Positions 16,000 to 25,191 of a stretch of DNA of 64,000 bases are shown in pieces; the stretch's first letter is position 1; each line of letters begins with the position of its first letter. Position numbers and translations under genes: made by a program. Origin of the DNA: JBBPZK01 sp965219175. Lineage in GTDB: Bacteria; Actinomycetota; Rubrobacteria; Rubrobacterales; Rubrobacteraceae. The stretch is from assembly GCA_965219175.1 (NCBI GenBank), contig CBDCNI010000001.1, forward strand, positions 434,001 to 498,000, given 5' to 3'. Below the pieces are notes generated by a model. That model searched no databases. It saw only the letters and a program-made list of their open reading frames with translations, and was not told the origin of the DNA.

Positions 16000-18642
16000 A
16001 TGGGCGACACCCGGGCGGCGAGATATCGGGGGCGTGGAAAGAATTCCTCACGGAACGGGTTTTCGATCTGCTTGGCAACCATCTTTTTCGCTGTTTTCGT
16101 CGGGATTTCGATTCTCCTGATCTCGAACTCTGGTGTGGCGGGCGCCGCCAGCCTGCCGTCGGGCTTCCAGGATAAGGTGGTCATCGACGGTCTGACCAAC
16201 CCCACAGCCGTGCAGTTTTCCAAGGACGGCCGGGTCTTCGTGGCCGAGAAGAGCGGTGTGATCAAGGTCTTCGACAGCCTCTCGGACCCGACGCCGACGA
16301 CCTTCGCCGACCTGCGCACGAAGGTGCACAATTTCTGGGACCGGGGCCTGCTGGGGTTGGCCCTGGATCCGGGCTTCCCGCAGAAGCCTTACGTGTACGC
16401 GCTCTACACTTACGACGCGGCGCTCGGCGGCACAGCGCCGCGCTGGGGTTCGGCTGGCGCAACCTCTGATACGTGCCCGACCCCACCTGGGGCGACAGCG
16501 GATGGGTGCGTGGTCAGCGGGCATCTCTCGCGCCTCACGGCTTCGGGCGACACGATGGTCTCCGGCTCCGAGAAGGTGCTGATCGAGGACTGGTGCCAGC
16601 AGTATCCGAGCCACTCGGTTGGGACGCTTGCCTTCGGCCCAGATGGCTCACTTTATGCCGGTGGCGGCGACGGCGCGAGCTTCCTCTTCAGCGACTACGG
16701 TCAGGCCGGAAACCCAACCAACCCGTGCGGTGACCCACCCGTTGGAGTCGGGGGCGCACAGAAGCCGCCGACCGCCGAGGGAGGTTCGCTCCGTAGCCAG
16801 GACCTGCGCACCTCCGGCGACCCGGTCGGGCTCGACGGTACGATCGTACGCGTGGACCCGGCGACCGGCGCTGCTTTGCCGGACAACCCGCTCTCGGGCA
16901 ACCCCGACCCGAACGCCCGGCGCGTGGTTGCCTACGGGCTGCGTAACCCTTTCCGGTTCACGATCAGGCCGGGTACCAACGAGGTTTGGCTCGGGGACGT
17001 AGGCTCGGGGAAATTCGAGGAGATCGACCGCCTCGCCAACCCCACCGACAACACCGCTGATAACTTCGGCTGGCCGTGCTACGAAGGAGCAGCTCGCAAC
17101 CCCGGCTTTGACAACACGAACCTCAACGTCTGCGAGGGTCTGTACAACACGCCAAACGCCGTAACTGCGCCTTTCTACTCCTACGACCACAACGAGTCCG
17201 TGGTCGCTGGGGACTCGTGCGGGACCGGCAGTTCCTCCGTCTCCGGCCTTGCTTTCTACGGTGGCGGGGCTTACCCGGCCAGGTACGACGGCGCCCTCTT
17301 CTTCGCCGACTACTCCCGCAAGTGCATCTGGACGATGTTCAAGGGAGACAACGGTCTGCCCGACCCGGCTACCCGGACGACCCTCGTAACTGATGCGGGC
17401 GGGGCGCGTGGCGGCCCGGTCTCTTTGCAAACCGGACCCGGCGGCGATCTCTTCTACGTGGACCTCGGGGGCGGGGCGATCCACCGCGTGAGCTATTACA
17501 GCGCCAACCAGCCGCCGACGGCGGTCGCCAAAGCAACCCCAACGAGTGGTCCAACCCCCCTGACGGTCAACTTCGATGGCACGGGCTCCCGTGACCCGAA
17601 CGGCGACGCGCTCACCTACGCCTGGGACCTCGACGGTGACGGGGCTTACGACGACTCAACCGCGCCGAACCCAACTTATACCTACAGTACAGCGGGCAGC
17701 TACAAAATCGGTCTCAAGGTGACGGACGGTAGCGGCGCCTCGGACACGCTGGACCAACCGTTGACGATCAGCCCTGGCAACAGCGCGCCGCAGGTGTCAT
17801 TAGAAAAGCCGCTCTCCACCCTCAAGTGGAAGTTCGGCCAGAGAATAGCGTTCTCCGGGTCGGCAACTGATGCGCAGGACGGAACGCTGCCGGCTTCGGC
17901 CCTCTCCTGGTCGTTGATCCTAAATCACTGCTCCTCACCAGGCGTGTGCCACGAGCACCCCGTGCAAGACTTCCCGAACACTGCTGTCGGCTCGTTCGTA
18001 GCGCCGGACCACGAGTATCCTTCGTACCTCGTGCTCCGACTAACAGCCACCGACTCGGGAGGATTGCAAAGCTCCAAGAGCGTCAGGATCAACCCTCAAC
18101 TGGTTAGGCTAACCTTCCGTTCGAATCCCACGGGACTCAGGCTGGTAGCCGGCGACAACATCCAGGCGACACCCTTCGCCCGCACCGCAATAGTCGGCTC
18201 CAGAAACTCCATCAGCGCACCATCGCCGCAAGCCCTGGCGGGCTCTTCCTACGGGTTCCTCTCCTGGTCCGATGGACAGGCCCGGAGCCACGACATCGTC
18301 GCCCCGGCGACTGCCAAGACCTACACAGCCACCTACAGGAAGAGGGCGGTTCCACGACCTTCGATCACGCTCATAAGCCCTTTCCCTAACACGCGGGTCA
18401 AAGACCGCACCCCGATCGTGCGGGCCACCGTGCGTGATGCGCGGACGGACCTGACGGCGGCGAACATCAGGCTATACTTGGACGGGCGGCGTAAGGCTTT
18501 TATCTACTATCGAACCGTGGACCGCCTGAAGTACACGCCGCAGCGCAACTTGGCCGTGGGTCGGCACATAGTCAGGGTGGTCGCACGCAACGCGTCGGGT
18601 GGCGTCACTCTTAGAAGGTGGGGCTTCAGGATAATCCAGTAA
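16000..18642 (+). CDS. Exported PQQ-dependent glucose/sorbosone-dehydrogenase-like protein with PKD and C-terminal domains
   Basis: 880 residues from ATG 16000, with AGGAAAG seven bases upstream. A hydrophobic segment (about 24-45) acts as signal peptide. Residues about 55-505 form a GSDH-type six-bladed propeller: LTNPTAVQFSKDGRVFVAEK, RGLLGLALDPGFP, GTLAFGPDGSLYAGGGDG, VVAYGLRNPFRFTI, WLGDVGSGKFEEI. Such enzymes oxidise sugars using PQQ, although many homologues are uncharacterised. Residues about 510-595 are a PKD domain (AYAW-type motif YAWDLDGDGAYDD). Next come Ig-like strands and a C-terminal module of about 85 residues shared with the protein at 5789-7939. It probably acts at the surface on the exopolysaccharide or its sugars (inference). 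No PQQ biosynthesis genes are present here. Confidence 0.85.
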   Translation: MGDTRAARYRGRGKNSSRNGFSICLATIFFAVFVGISILLISNSGVAGAASLPSGFQDKVVIDGLTNPTAVQFSKDGRVFVAEKSGVIKVFDSLSDPTPTTFADLRTKVHNFWDRGLLGLALDPGFPQKPYVYALYTYDAALGGTAPRWGSAGATSDTCPTPPGATADGCVVSGHLSRLTASGDTMVSGSEKVLIEDWCQQYPSHSVGTLAFGPDGSLYAGGGDGASFLFSDYGQAGNPTNPCGDPPVGVGGAQKPPTAEGGSLRSQDLRTSGDPVGLDGTIVRVDPATGAALPDNPLSGNPDPNARRVVAYGLRNPFRFTIRPGTNEVWLGDVGSGKFEEIDRLANPTDNTADNFGWPCYEGAARNPGFDNTNLNVCEGLYNTPNAVTAPFYSYDHNESVVAGDSCGTGSSSVSGLAFYGGGAYPARYDGALFFADYSRKCIWTMFKGDNGLPDPATRTTLVTDAGGARGGPVSLQTGPGGDLFYVDLGGGAIHRVSYYSANQPPTAVAKATPTSGPTPLTVNFDGTGSRDPNGDALTYAWDLDGDGAYDDSTAPNPTYTYSTAGSYKIGLKVTDGSGASDTLDQPLTISPGNSAPQVSLEKPLSTLKWKFGQRIAFSGSATDAQDGTLPASALSWSLILNHCSSPGVCHEHPVQDFPNTAVGSFVAPDHEYPSYLVLRLTATDSGGLQSSKSVRINPQLVRLTFRSNPTGLRLVAGDNIQATPFARTAIVGSRNSISAPSPQALAGSSYGFLSWSDGQARSHDIVAPATAKTYTATYRKRAVPRPSITLISPFPNTRVKDRTPIVRATVRDARTDLTAANIRLYLDGRRKAFIYYRTVDRLKYTPQRNLAVGRHIVRVVARNASGGVTLRRWGFRIIQ

Positions 18643-18682
18643 CTGGAGAAGCCTGGAATGGACTACCAACAGTCAGATATGA

Positions 18683-18695
18683 TAGCACTTTAGTG
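18683..18695 (+). promoter_or_regulatory. TAGCACTTTAGTG element upstream of the epimerase operon
   Basis: TAGCACTTTAGTG (18683-18695) contains the dyad CACT-TT-AGTG and lies about 160 bases before the TTG start at 18853. It matches the reverse complement at 11016-11028 at 12 of 13 positions. The surrounding gap 18643-18852 shows nothing else I can name. Confidence 0.45.
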
Positions 18696-18852
18696 TGCGG
18701 GTTTGATACGCCTCAAGCGTACTTTGAGGCAGAGAAAGTATATTAAGATGTCCATCGGACGGAATTTTACTTACATTTAACGATCTCAGGATTACAGTAA
18801 CATGGTAGTTGTCGTTGCGTTTAGATGTGGGGGGCATCGGGAGAGGACTGGC

Positions 18853-19857
18853 TTGGCGAATATAGTGGTAACCGGTGGTTTGGGCTTTATTGGCTCTCAC
18901 GTTGTGGACGCGTACCTTTCTTCGGGCGAATCCGTGACTATCATCGACTCTGCCGTATCGGCGGCGGTGGAGGGTAGCGAGTACGAGGAGCATCCTCGCT
19001 GCACCGTCTTGCGGAAGTCCATAGAGGAGTTCTTCGAGGAGGGTGGGTCTTTCGATGACGCCGACCGGGTGGTTCACGCGGCCGCCCACGTCGGGCCGGC
19101 TGGCATCCTGCAATACTCGGGCAGGCTGGGGGCCGACATAGTTCGGAGCACGGAGTACGTGATCGAAGCCTGCATGGAGTCTGGCGTGCCGCTGTGCGTT
19201 TTCAGTTCCGCTGAAGTCTACGGGCGCAGCGGGTTGCTCGGCGAGAAGGACGATATCAGGGTACCAACCGGCTACAACGCGCGCATAGAGTACGCGATCG
19301 CCAAGACGCTCACCGAGGCCATGACGATCAACAGCCTCCACCGTGGGCTGCGGGCTATCGTGATCCGCCCGTTCAACGTAGTCGGGCCGCGCCAGTCGCG
19401 GGCGGGCGGCTTCGTGATGCCCACCTTCGTCCAGCAAGCTCTAGCCGGAAAGCCTATCTCCGTCTTCGAGACGGGAGAGCAGGTGCGGGCGTTCACCTCG
19501 GCCACGGACCTAAGCCGCTTTTTGACTGACTTCTGGGATGCGGCGCTCGAAGGTGAAGAGCGCATCTTCAACATCGGCAACCCGCAGAACCGCACGACCG
19601 TTTTGGGGCTCGCCGAAAGTATGAAGTCTCTGCTGAACAGCGACTCGGAGATCTTTCACACCGACGGCAAAGAGGTCTACGGGCCGATGTACATGGAGGC
19701 GGAGTCCTTCGAGAAAGTCCCGGTCCTTGAGGCGGCGTCGAACCTGGGCTGGGAGCCGCTGGTGAGCCTGGACGACTTGATTCTGGAGACGGCCTCCTAC
19801 TATAGGACCCACGAAGACTACCGGCAGGAGCGCGAGAGCGCGCATGCTGCTGTCTGA
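18853..19857 (+). CDS. NAD-dependent nucleotide-sugar epimerase/dehydratase (extended SDR)
   Basis: 334 residues from TTG 18853, chosen because GGGAGAGGA lies seven bases upstream and the Rossmann fold starts immediately (VVTGGLGFIGSH, the GxxGxxG dinucleotide site). The catalytic Tyr-Lys pair is in YAIAKTLTE and the upstream Ser is in VFSSAEVYG. IRPFNVVGPRQS is the usual substrate-side motif. It converts a nucleotide sugar by epimerisation or dehydration in the cytoplasm. It starts a tight three-gene operon with the PIG-L deacetylase (14-base overlap) and the UDP-sugar dehydrogenase, pointing to a modified amino or uronic sugar (inference). Confidence 0.87.
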   Translation: MANIVVTGGLGFIGSHVVDAYLSSGESVTIIDSAVSAAVEGSEYEEHPRCTVLRKSIEEFFEEGGSFDDADRVVHAAAHVGPAGILQYSGRLGADIVRSTEYVIEACMESGVPLCVFSSAEVYGRSGLLGEKDDIRVPTGYNARIEYAIAKTLTEAMTINSLHRGLRAIVIRPFNVVGPRQSRAGGFVMPTFVQQALAGKPISVFETGEQVRAFTSATDLSRFLTDFWDAALEGEERIFNIGNPQNRTTVLGLAESMKSLLNSDSEIFHTDGKEVYGPMYMEAESFEKVPVLEAASNLGWEPLVSLDDLILETASYYRTHEDYRQERESAHAAV

Positions 19858-20542
19858 AGGCCTGGAGCGGGTCCTCGTCGTTTCGCCCCACGCCGACGAC
19901 GAGGCAATGGGGTGTGCAGGCCTGCTCGCCGGGCTAGCAGAGCGCGGGTGCGAGGTACATATCCTGTACATGGCGGTGGACGGGTTCCACCACTATGGTC
20001 TCGACCACCGTACCTCCTACGAGGAGCGTGTCGAGGAAATAGATTCCGTAACGGAGTTGCTAGGTTGTAGCTACGAGATCTCCTACGGCGACCGGGACAT
20101 GATCGAGAAACTCGACACCCTGCCCAAGAGGGAACTGGTCGACCTCTTCGAGAAGAAGATCAACGAACATCGGCCCGACCTGTTGATGCTCCCCTACGGC
20201 GAGGACTACGATCAGGACCACGTGGCAAGCTTCCGGGCGGCTTTCGCCGCCGCACGGCCCATCGCGGAAGTATTCGGCAAGTGGCTGGTGCCGCACGTCC
20301 TCACCTACGAGATGGTGAAGATCAACTGGGCCGCCGACCAGTTACCCCGACCGGTAGCCTACCACGACATCTCCGCCCACCTCGGTACCAAGATCGAGGC
20401 GATCAAACGCTACGCGACGCAACTCCGGCCGAGCCCACACATCCGCAGCCCGGAGTCGGTCAACGCCCTGGCGCGTATCCGGGGTGCGGAGATCGGGGTC
20501 GAGTACGCGGAAGCCTTCGGCGTCTTGCGGACCGTGATCTGA
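19844..20542 (+). CDS. PIG-L/LmbE family deacetylase
   Basis: 232 residues, start ATG 19844 inside the end of the upstream gene, which suggests translational coupling. The zinc and catalytic motif PHADDE (H16, D18, D19, E20) and the second metal-site motif YDQDHVAS are intact. The family removes acetyl groups from N-acetyl-glucosamine moieties in sugars, GPI precursors, mycothiol and antibiotics. In this operon it may de-N-acetylate a nucleotide sugar or lipid-linked sugar to leave a free amine (inference). Cytoplasmic; no signal peptide. Confidence 0.87.
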   Translation: MLLSEGLERVLVVSPHADDEAMGCAGLLAGLAERGCEVHILYMAVDGFHHYGLDHRTSYEERVEEIDSVTELLGCSYEISYGDRDMIEKLDTLPKRELVDLFEKKINEHRPDLLMLPYGEDYDQDHVASFRAAFAAARPIAEVFGKWLVPHVLTYEMVKINWAADQLPRPVAYHDISAHLGTKIEAIKRYATQLRPSPHIRSPESVNALARIRGAEIGVEYAEAFGVLRTVI

Positions 20543-20543
20543 G

Positions 20544-21854
20544 GTGACAGGGCCTCTCTCTGATACAGGCGTCGAGCGGGTCGGGATCGTGGGCCTCGGG
20601 TACGTGGGACTTCCCCTTGCTGTCGCTTTCTGCGAGGCTGGGCTTTCGGTGATCGGGGTGGACCGGGACCCGAAAAAGATAGCGGAGATCGACTCCGGCT
20701 CCTCTTACGTGGAGGACGTAGTTTCCGAACGCCTTCAAACGCACGTTGCCACCGGGAAACTCCGGGCCGCCACGGATTTCGGGGCTCTCATCAACGCCGA
20801 CGCTGTCCTGATCTGCCTCCCTACTCCTTTGGACGAGCACAGATCCCCTGATCTCTCAGCCGTGGTTGCGGGTGTCGAGGCGGTAGCAGCGCATCTCAAG
20901 CCCGGAGCCCTGGTCGTTCTGGAGAGCACGACCTACCCTGGTACGACCCGCGAGGTCTTGCTACCCATCCTGGAGCGCGGGGGACGCCAGGTGGGGAAAG
21001 ATTTCTTCCTCGCCTTCAGCCCGGAGCGAATTGACCCCGGCAACCCGGACCACGATATAGAGAACGTGCCAAAGGTAGTCGGCGGCGTCACCCCGGAGTG
21101 CGCCCGGCGGGCCGAGGCGCTCTACGGGCGCGTTGTCCGGGAGGTTCATTTGGTCGCCAGCCCGGAGAGCGCCGAGATGAGCAAGCTGCTTGAGAACGTC
21201 TTCAGGGGGGTGAACATCGCTCTGGTCAACGAGCTTTCGATCCTCTGTGACCGTATGGGAATAGATGTTTGGGAAGTCATCGACGCCGCGGGTACCAAGC
21301 CCTTCGGCTTTATGCCATTCTATCCGGGGCCGGGTCTCGGGGGCCACTGCATCCCCATAGACCCTTCCTACCTCTCGTGGCGGGCCCGCTCCTTCGATAC
21401 CACGACGGAGTTCATCGAACTCGCCGGCCGGATAAACGTGAACATGCCCTACTACGCCGCCGACCGTGTAGTCCGCGCCCTCAACGACGAGGGAAAGGCC
21501 GTAAAAGGGAGCAGGGTCCTGCTCCTGGGCGTCAGCTACAAACCAGACGTCGGCGATCTGCGCGAGAGCCCCTCCCTCAAGCTACTGGGACTCTTGCGGA
21601 GGGCCTCGGCGGACGTCGCCTACCACGACCCGCACGTCGCGTACCTGCCCGAATGGAAGCTCTCATCTGTCGGGCTCGACGAAGAAGAGCTGCGCGGCAC
21701 AGACTGCGTGATAATCGCCACAGACCATGCGGCGGTCGACCTGCGCCCGGTCGTGAGCTACGCCCCGAAGATACTTGACCTCCGCAACGCCGTACGCCGG
21801 CGGCTCGGGGGATGCTTCAAGGAATCGTTGCCCCCAAACGTGGATGTTCTCTAG
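20544..21854 (+). CDS. UDP-sugar 6-dehydrogenase (UDP-N-acetyl-mannosamine/glucosamine dehydrogenase type)
   Basis: 436 residues from GTG 20544, one base after the previous stop. The NAD-binding site is VGIVGLGYVGLPLA. The catalytic Cys is C269 in GPGLGGHCIPIDPSYL, and MSKLLENVFRGVNIALVNEL is the central-domain signature. The PGLGGHCIP wording fits the WecC/WbpA group acting on N-acetyl-hexosamines rather than UDP-glucose (established family pattern; exact substrate not proven). It oxidises C6 twice to give a uronic acid, so the polymer probably carries an acidic sugar. Overlaps the convergent gene by 4 bases. Confidence 0.9.
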   Translation: MTGPLSDTGVERVGIVGLGYVGLPLAVAFCEAGLSVIGVDRDPKKIAEIDSGSSYVEDVVSERLQTHVATGKLRAATDFGALINADAVLICLPTPLDEHRSPDLSAVVAGVEAVAAHLKPGALVVLESTTYPGTTREVLLPILERGGRQVGKDFFLAFSPERIDPGNPDHDIENVPKVVGGVTPECARRAEALYGRVVREVHLVASPESAEMSKLLENVFRGVNIALVNELSILCDRMGIDVWEVIDAAGTKPFGFMPFYPGPGLGGHCIPIDPSYLSWRARSFDTTTEFIELAGRINVNMPYYAADRVVRALNDEGKAVKGSRVLLLGVSYKPDVGDLRESPSLKLLGLLRRASADVAYHDPHVAYLPEWKLSSVGLDEEELRGTDCVIIATDHAAVDLRPVVSYAPKILDLRNAVRRRLGGCFKESLPPNVDVL

Positions 21855-22990
21855 CCCGCGTCCGCAATCGGAGAGTAGTCGGCCGGGAGTTTCTCCACCA
21901 GGTTCATGTAGCCCTCTGCAACCGCGTCCCACTGGTAGCGGGACCTCACCCGTTTCCGCAGCGCCTCCGACCCGTCTGGATGGTCCAGGACCTGCCGGAA
22001 AGTTTCCACCATGTCTTCCAGCCGGAAGAAGTAGCCTGTCTCTCCGAGCATCTCCCGGCTGAACGGCACGTCGATCGCGAGTACCCTGGGACACGTCGCC
22101 ATCGCCTCCAGGAGCGCCGGGTTGGTTCCCCCGACAGAGTTGCCGTGGATGTAGGAGAAGCAGTTCTCCCGCAGGGTGACGACCACCTCGGGGTCGTAGA
22201 CGGCGCGGGCCATGCGGATACCATCCCGGCCGGACATTGCCTCTATCTGCTGTGCATAAGGAGTATCTCGCTGGTAGCCGACCAGCAGAAGCTCAAACCC
22301 TTCTTTCGCTAGCCCGCCCGCACGGAATGCCACCGCGCTCTCCAGTGGCAGGTTGTCCGGCTCGAAGCGTGTGATCTGCAAGAAGTAACGTCCGGCTTCG
22401 AGACCGTATTCCTCCAATATCTCTTTCTGCCGTTCCGGGGAGACCATCCGCTGCTCTGGGATGCCGTATGGCACGAGTTCCGTCCGCTTGCCGAAGGTGT
22501 CCTTGTAGAACGCTTGCATGGCTTTCGAGTCGGAGATCACGCTCTCGCACAGCCGCGCCACCAGGAAAGAGGCGAGGAAGTAATAAGCTTTGAACGGAAG
22601 GCTCCATTTCGCGCGGCGCCACTCCATGCCGTCGGTGTTGACCGATGTGGGAATGCGTGCCAGGAGCGTCAGCAAGATACCCGGCAGGTTGGCGTTGTTG
22701 AACCAGAAAGCGTGATCGTACTGCTTGCGGTGGCGCAATAGATGCCACCCAGTCTGGAAGGAGGATACGAAGGTGTCCAGCTTCGCTGAAGTGCTCCCTT
22801 CCACGTAGACCAGTTTGCGTCCCTCGTGTCGTTCCGGTGCCTCTCCACCGGAGGACTTCCGGCAGACGACAGTGCAGTCGTAACCGTTACTTACAAAGCG
22901 GTGGCTGATCTCATCTACCGCCGTCTCGAAACCGCCGTATTCGGCGGGTACCCCACGCGTGCCGCAGAAGACTATCCTCTTGCCGATCAT
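21851..22990 (-). CDS. Glycosyltransferase with DUF1972 N-terminus (rhamnosyltransferase-like, GT4)
   Basis: 379 residues. The N-terminus IVFCGTRGVPAEYGGFETAV is the DUF1972 signature found in Cps2T-like beta-1,4-rhamnosyltransferases. The GT-B C-half follows (YFLQITRFEPDNLPLE, YIHGNSVGGTNPALLEAMA with the E of the donor site). It is expected to add rhamnose or a related sugar to a lipid-linked intermediate; the sugar is inference. Its ATG overlaps the stop of the upstream minus-strand GT (ATGA, 22987-22990), so both are translated together. Confidence 0.85.
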   Translation of the reverse strand: MIGKRIVFCGTRGVPAEYGGFETAVDEISHRFVSNGYDCTVVCRKSSGGEAPERHEGRKLVYVEGSTSAKLDTFVSSFQTGWHLLRHRKQYDHAFWFNNANLPGILLTLLARIPTSVNTDGMEWRRAKWSLPFKAYYFLASFLVARLCESVISDSKAMQAFYKDTFGKRTELVPYGIPEQRMVSPERQKEILEEYGLEAGRYFLQITRFEPDNLPLESAVAFRAGGLAKEGFELLLVGYQRDTPYAQQIEAMSGRDGIRMARAVYDPEVVVTLRENCFSYIHGNSVGGTNPALLEAMATCPRVLAIDVPFSREMLGETGYFFRLEDMVETFRQVLDHPDGSEALRKRVRSRYQWDAVAEGYMNLVEKLPADYSPIADAG

Positions 22991-24165
22991 GGTTTCCGAT
23001 CTTCCAAGGCGGACTCGTAACAGCCGGTCGTCATGGCCCCGATCCGGCCCCAGTCGTTGTTCTCCCGCACGTAGGAGAGAGCACGCTCCCCGACGAGACG
23101 GAGCCCATCCGGGTCGGAGAGGACCTTGTCGAGCTTGCCGGCCAGCGCTTCAGCGTCGCCATCCGGGAATACGTATCCGTTGTCGCCGTCCGAGACGACT
23201 TCGGTCATCCCTTCGATATCCGAGACAATGACCGCCCTGGCGTAGCTCATCGCCATCAGGAGGACGCCGCTCTGGTAGATCCTGCGGTACGGCAACACGA
23301 CCACGTCCGCCGCCGCGTAGTAGTTCGCCACCTCGGAGTCCGGGATGTAGCGGATGTGGAGGAGACAGTTTTCCGCTATCCCCGAGTTCTCGATCTGCGT
23401 CTGGTAGCGCCCGAAGTCGTCCTTCCAGACCTTGCCCGCGACCAGGAGGACCGTCTCCGGGTGTCTCTCGACGAGCCGGGGCATCGCCCGGAGGAGTACG
23501 TCCAGTCCTTTTACCTCCTTGATCTGACCGAAGAACAACAACACCCTGCTACCCTCCGGAACTCCTAGTCTGGCGCGCGCCTCCGACCGCGAAGGTACCT
23601 CACCGATAAAACCCAGGTAATTGCCGTGAGGGATGGTATCTACTTTTTCTTCCGGCACGTCCAGCACCGTCTGTAACTCCCTCCTGCTCACCTCGCTCTG
23701 GGCGATGATACGGTCCGCGGCCCTATAAGCTCTTTTCGCCATCCACGGGACCGAGAGCCGCTCCACGAAAGACTGCACGTCGTGGGCGGTAACTACCACC
23801 TTAAAGCCCAGCAGTTTCGCTAGCAGCACGTTGAACAGCTCCAGAGGCCCCACATGGAAGAAGTGGAAGTGCGCTGTCCGGGCTTTGTCGAGCTTCGCGC
23901 TAAAAAGAGCCCGAAAGCTTCCAACAATGTATCGCAACCCGCGTTGCCAGGCTGGAGCTTCTCCATAAATCCCACGGTAAGAGAGCCGTACTTCGTATGT
24001 CGTCGAATCCTTCGGGGTGGTCTCGTCGCAGGTGTAGAGCGTGACGCGTACTCCGGCGTCAGAGAGTCCTTCACAGAGCCCAAAGTCGTAGTAGTCCATG
24101 CCGCCATGACCACCGACAGGTTCGACTATGGCGACTTTCAGGCAAAAGCGGTTACTTTCTTGCAC
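22987..24165 (-). CDS. Glycosyltransferase, GT4 family
   Basis: 392 residues if started at GTG 24165 (AGAGAG six bases upstream); GTG 24207 is also possible. N-terminal KVAIVEPVGGHGGMDYYDFG is the GT-B nucleotide-fold start. The C-half has LLFFGQIKEVKGLDVLLRA and VVVLPYRRIYQSGVLLMAMS. In the latter the usual E-x7-E is altered (Q where the first Glu is expected), which is seen in some GT4 branches. Cytoplasmic-face sugar transfer in repeat-unit assembly. Part of a minus-strand operon 21851-26519. Confidence 0.85.
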   Translation of the reverse strand: MQESNRFCLKVAIVEPVGGHGGMDYYDFGLCEGLSDAGVRVTLYTCDETTPKDSTTYEVRLSYRGIYGEAPAWQRGLRYIVGSFRALFSAKLDKARTAHFHFFHVGPLELFNVLLAKLLGFKVVVTAHDVQSFVERLSVPWMAKRAYRAADRIIAQSEVSRRELQTVLDVPEEKVDTIPHGNYLGFIGEVPSRSEARARLGVPEGSRVLLFFGQIKEVKGLDVLLRAMPRLVERHPETVLLVAGKVWKDDFGRYQTQIENSGIAENCLLHIRYIPDSEVANYYAAADVVVLPYRRIYQSGVLLMAMSYARAVIVSDIEGMTEVVSDGDNGYVFPDGDAEALAGKLDKVLSDPDGLRLVGERALSYVRENNDWGRIGAMTTGCYESALEDRKP

Positions 24166-24237
24166 GTTGCGCTCTCTAAAAAGAGCGCAAGATATCTTAT
24201 GCCTCACTGAGGCGCTTTCTGGAAGACAAAAACAGGC

Positions 24238-25191
24238 TCATTTCAACTCGTCGACAAATGGTTTTCTGAACTCCAGGGCAAACTCTAGCAATCCCGAAAG
24301 AGTTGCCTGAACCGCATCCCACCGTCTGGCAAACACGAACTGTACACACTTCAGAGTCAAATACATAGGAAAGAACAGTACGAACCGGAGGGCATTTGTC
24401 CCACGAGCATGAATGACCATATTCAGCAGACGGTTTTTTGTTCGGTGGAGCACGTAGTAAGGAAGACGAGTGTTCTTCAGAGAATCCATACCTACGAAAG
24501 CAGCTTCTTTTCCACGAGTGCTTCCTTGACATTTGTGCAGTACTAGTGACTCCGGCACGTAGCGTATGGTCCATCCTGACTCTTGTATACGCAGGCACAA
24601 CTCTAAATCTTCTTCGTACATAAAGAACCGTGGATCAAACCCGCCAACTTCCTCCAGAACAGTCCTGCGCACCAACATTGCACACCCGCTGGCAAAGCCA
24701 ACGTCTTTTGCTACGAGAGCATGGTCAGCATTTGCTGAACCCATGTATCCTGGGACCCTGGCGACTCCTTTCCGCCAGTCGATCTCACCGCTGCCGTACC
24801 AGAGGAGGTTAGGCTCGTCGGCGACCACAATGCGCGCGGCGGAAACCCCGGCCCTCTCGTGTTGAACTAAAGCTCTTTCTAGGTCCTTGATAGTAGAGGG
24901 CTCCACCATAGCGTCATTGTTCAAGAGAAAGAAATATTCGCAGTCAGTATGAGAAAGCGCCCACCGGATACCAAGGTTGTTACCTCGCCCAAACCCGATG
25001 TTGTTGGGAGCGTAGAGTAGTTCGGCACCCGCATAGTCGACGATGGCTTCTTCCAATCCATCTGTGTTCTCTGAGCCGTTGTCAACTAAAACGAGCGTGG
25101 GCGACGGTACCGACTTTGCTAGAGACTCGACGCATCGTCTAGTATCTTCCGCTCCGTTGTAGTTGACGACGATCGCTGCCGTACGGGTCAT
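24238..25191 (-). CDS. Glycosyltransferase, GT2 family (rhamnosyltransferase-like)
   Basis: 317 residues. Starts AAIVVNYNGAEDTRRCVESL; the nucleotide and metal region is FFLLNNDAMVEP, and the middle has FMYEEDLELCLRIQESGW, typical of the WbbL/rhamnosyltransferase branch of GT2. The C-terminus has a hydrophobic stretch (ALRFVLFFPMYLTLK) that may attach it to the membrane. ATGA overlap with the upstream polymerase gene (25188-25191). From here to about 29.2 kb the DNA is visibly more AT-rich than the flanks, suggesting this part was acquired separately. Confidence 0.87.
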   Translation of the reverse strand: MTRTAAIVVNYNGAEDTRRCVESLAKSVPSPTLVLVDNGSENTDGLEEAIVDYAGAELLYAPNNIGFGRGNNLGIRWALSHTDCEYFFLLNNDAMVEPSTIKDLERALVQHERAGVSAARIVVADEPNLLWYGSGEIDWRKGVARVPGYMGSANADHALVAKDVGFASGCAMLVRRTVLEEVGGFDPRFFMYEEDLELCLRIQESGWTIRYVPESLVLHKCQGSTRGKEAAFVGMDSLKNTRLPYYVLHRTKNRLLNMVIHARGTNALRFVLFFPMYLTLKCVQFVFARRWDAVQATLSGLLEFALEFRKPFVDELK

